A DNA stretch of 64,000 nt, taken from Paramecium pentaurelia. Lineage: Eukaryota; Ciliophora; Oligohymenophorea; Peniculida; Parameciidae. The translations under genes and the position numbers were made by a program. Below the pieces are notes generated by a model. That model worked only from the letters and a program-made list of their open reading frames with translations. It had not been told where the DNA came from and ran no database searches. This document shows positions 63,304 through 64,000 of the stretch, piece by piece. Numbering within the stretch: the first letter of the stretch is position 1; the number at the start of each line of letters is the position of its first letter. The stretch covers positions 363,122 through 427,121 of the forward strand of contig CAJJDO010000044.1 in assembly GCA_905183005.1 (NCBI GenBank). The letters are read 5' to 3'.

Positions 63304-64000
63304 ATGAAGAGAATGTTAGTCAGAGATTTTATATATGATCGTCTTTATCATCCAGTTGAGGGATATTTTGTAAAGAATATTTAACTTGGAGCACTCAAAA
63401 AACCAATTGAATTTAAATAATTGTTGGGTTATGAGGATTATACAAAAAAATTAGCAGAAAACTATCCTGAAAATTAATGGTTGACTCCATCTGAAGTATT
63501 TAGACCATATTATGGGATAACATTGGGGAATTATATAAATTAATAATTTCGATTTACACGCAAAGAAAAATTGAGAATTGTTGAAATTGGTGCTGGATAT
63601 GGTGCAGCATGTGAAGGTGTATTATATTATATGAGAAATCACTAACCTCAAACATTTTCAAATATGGAATATCATTTAGTTGATATTTCTCCAGAAGCAT
63701 GTTAATAAGCAGAAAAAAGATTGTCTCAAGATTTTAAATAATAAATCAAAAAAGGAACTTTAAAAATTTTTAATTAAGACTTTTTGAGTTACAAATAGAA
63801 TTCGTAAAAAAATGAAATGTGGTTTTTTGTATTTCTTGAGGTTTTTGATAATCTAGCTCATGACAAAGTAATTGATGGAAAATAAGTTTATGTTGAAAAC
63901 ATGAAAGAATTTACAGAGACAATCACAGATCAATTGATTTAAGAAACATATATTATGTATTAGTAATTTAAACAGCAATAGAAAAATGAGGATTAAAATA
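63304..64000 (+). CDS. MidA/NDUFAF7-like methyltransferase, partial
   Basis: First 232 codons; continues past the window. Begins MKRMLVRDFIYDRLYHPVEG and has PSEVFRPYYGITLGNYI, the SAM-binding motif VEIGAGYGAACEG, YHLVDISPEACQQAE and FVFLEVFDNLAHD. This layout is that of the MidA/DUF185 SAM-dependent methyltransferases, including NDUFAF7, which methylates an arginine of complex I subunit NDUFS2 in mitochondria. No clear targeting peptide in front of the first Met. Only 50 bp downstream of the channel gene. Confidence 0.8.

Noticed and set aside
1..64000. Short ORFs found with the standard genetic code
   Set aside because: Most are internal pieces of longer genes cut at TAA/TAG (Gln here) or antisense shadows; only TGA ends genes in this genome.
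1..64000. tRNA, rRNA, CRISPR, telomere repeats, bacterial operons
   Set aside because: I looked for cloverleaf-like GC patches, spaced direct repeats and G3T3/G4T2 runs and saw none.

Overview
The window reads as ciliate macronuclear DNA, almost certainly Paramecium (aurelia-type). Three things show this. (1) It is very AT-rich, and real reading frames are full of TAA and TAG, read as Gln, and end only at TGA. (2) I could place about 78 introns, nearly all GTA...TAG and 21-34 nt long. (3) A trichocyst matrix protein gene is present. Under the standard code the genes shatter into short pieces. Re-reading with TGA as the only stop and removing the mini-introns gives about 39 genes, and nearly all complete models come out at an exact multiple of three.

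Layout. 0-9 kb: an unrecognised gene running off the left edge, an acylated MGC protein, a 1,089-residue leucine-rich-repeat (LRR) protein and the tRNA 2'-O-methyltransferase FTSJ1. 9-18 kb: malate dehydrogenase, a Nudix hydrolase, an orphan half of a guanylyl cyclase domain, a large membrane-anchored GTPase, an AlkD-like DNA glycosylase and a membrane-anchored LRR protein. 18-28 kb: a UBA-USP deubiquitinase, a small His/Cys protein, a RING/B-box/LRR protein, and a pair of basic proteins that share a repeated RRxSCxCxxCG motif. 28-39 kb: Elongator subunit ELP1, a MORN/IQ protein, coiled-coil and ankyrin proteins, and the trichocyst protein. 39-53 kb: a signalling block holding an EF-hand pseudokinase, two protein kinases whose start codons lie 20 bp apart, a tyrosine phosphatase, a cyclin, a PTPDC1-type ciliary phosphatase, an ankyrin-DHHC palmitoyltransferase and a hybrid histidine kinase. 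53-64 kb: two small unknown genes, a PX-BAR sorting nexin, a gene-free AT desert with a perfect 1,098-bp duplication on either side of a single N, another kinase, ESCRT-III CHMP5/VPS60, an OSCA/TMEM63 channel and the start of a methyltransferase.

Genes are packed tightly: neighbours are often 20-80 bp apart and lie on both strands with no operon logic. Shared themes are membrane traffic (SNX, CHMP5, DHHC, trichocyst), reversible phosphorylation, ubiquitin and RNA modification (FTSJ1 and ELP1 both act on tRNA wobble/anticodon chemistry).

The most interesting observations are: a candidate retained internal eliminated sequence (IES) inside the FTSJ1 intron; the RRxS-plus-cysteine motif family; the pseudokinase; the orphan cyclase half; the 20-bp divergent promoter; and the probable assembly duplication.
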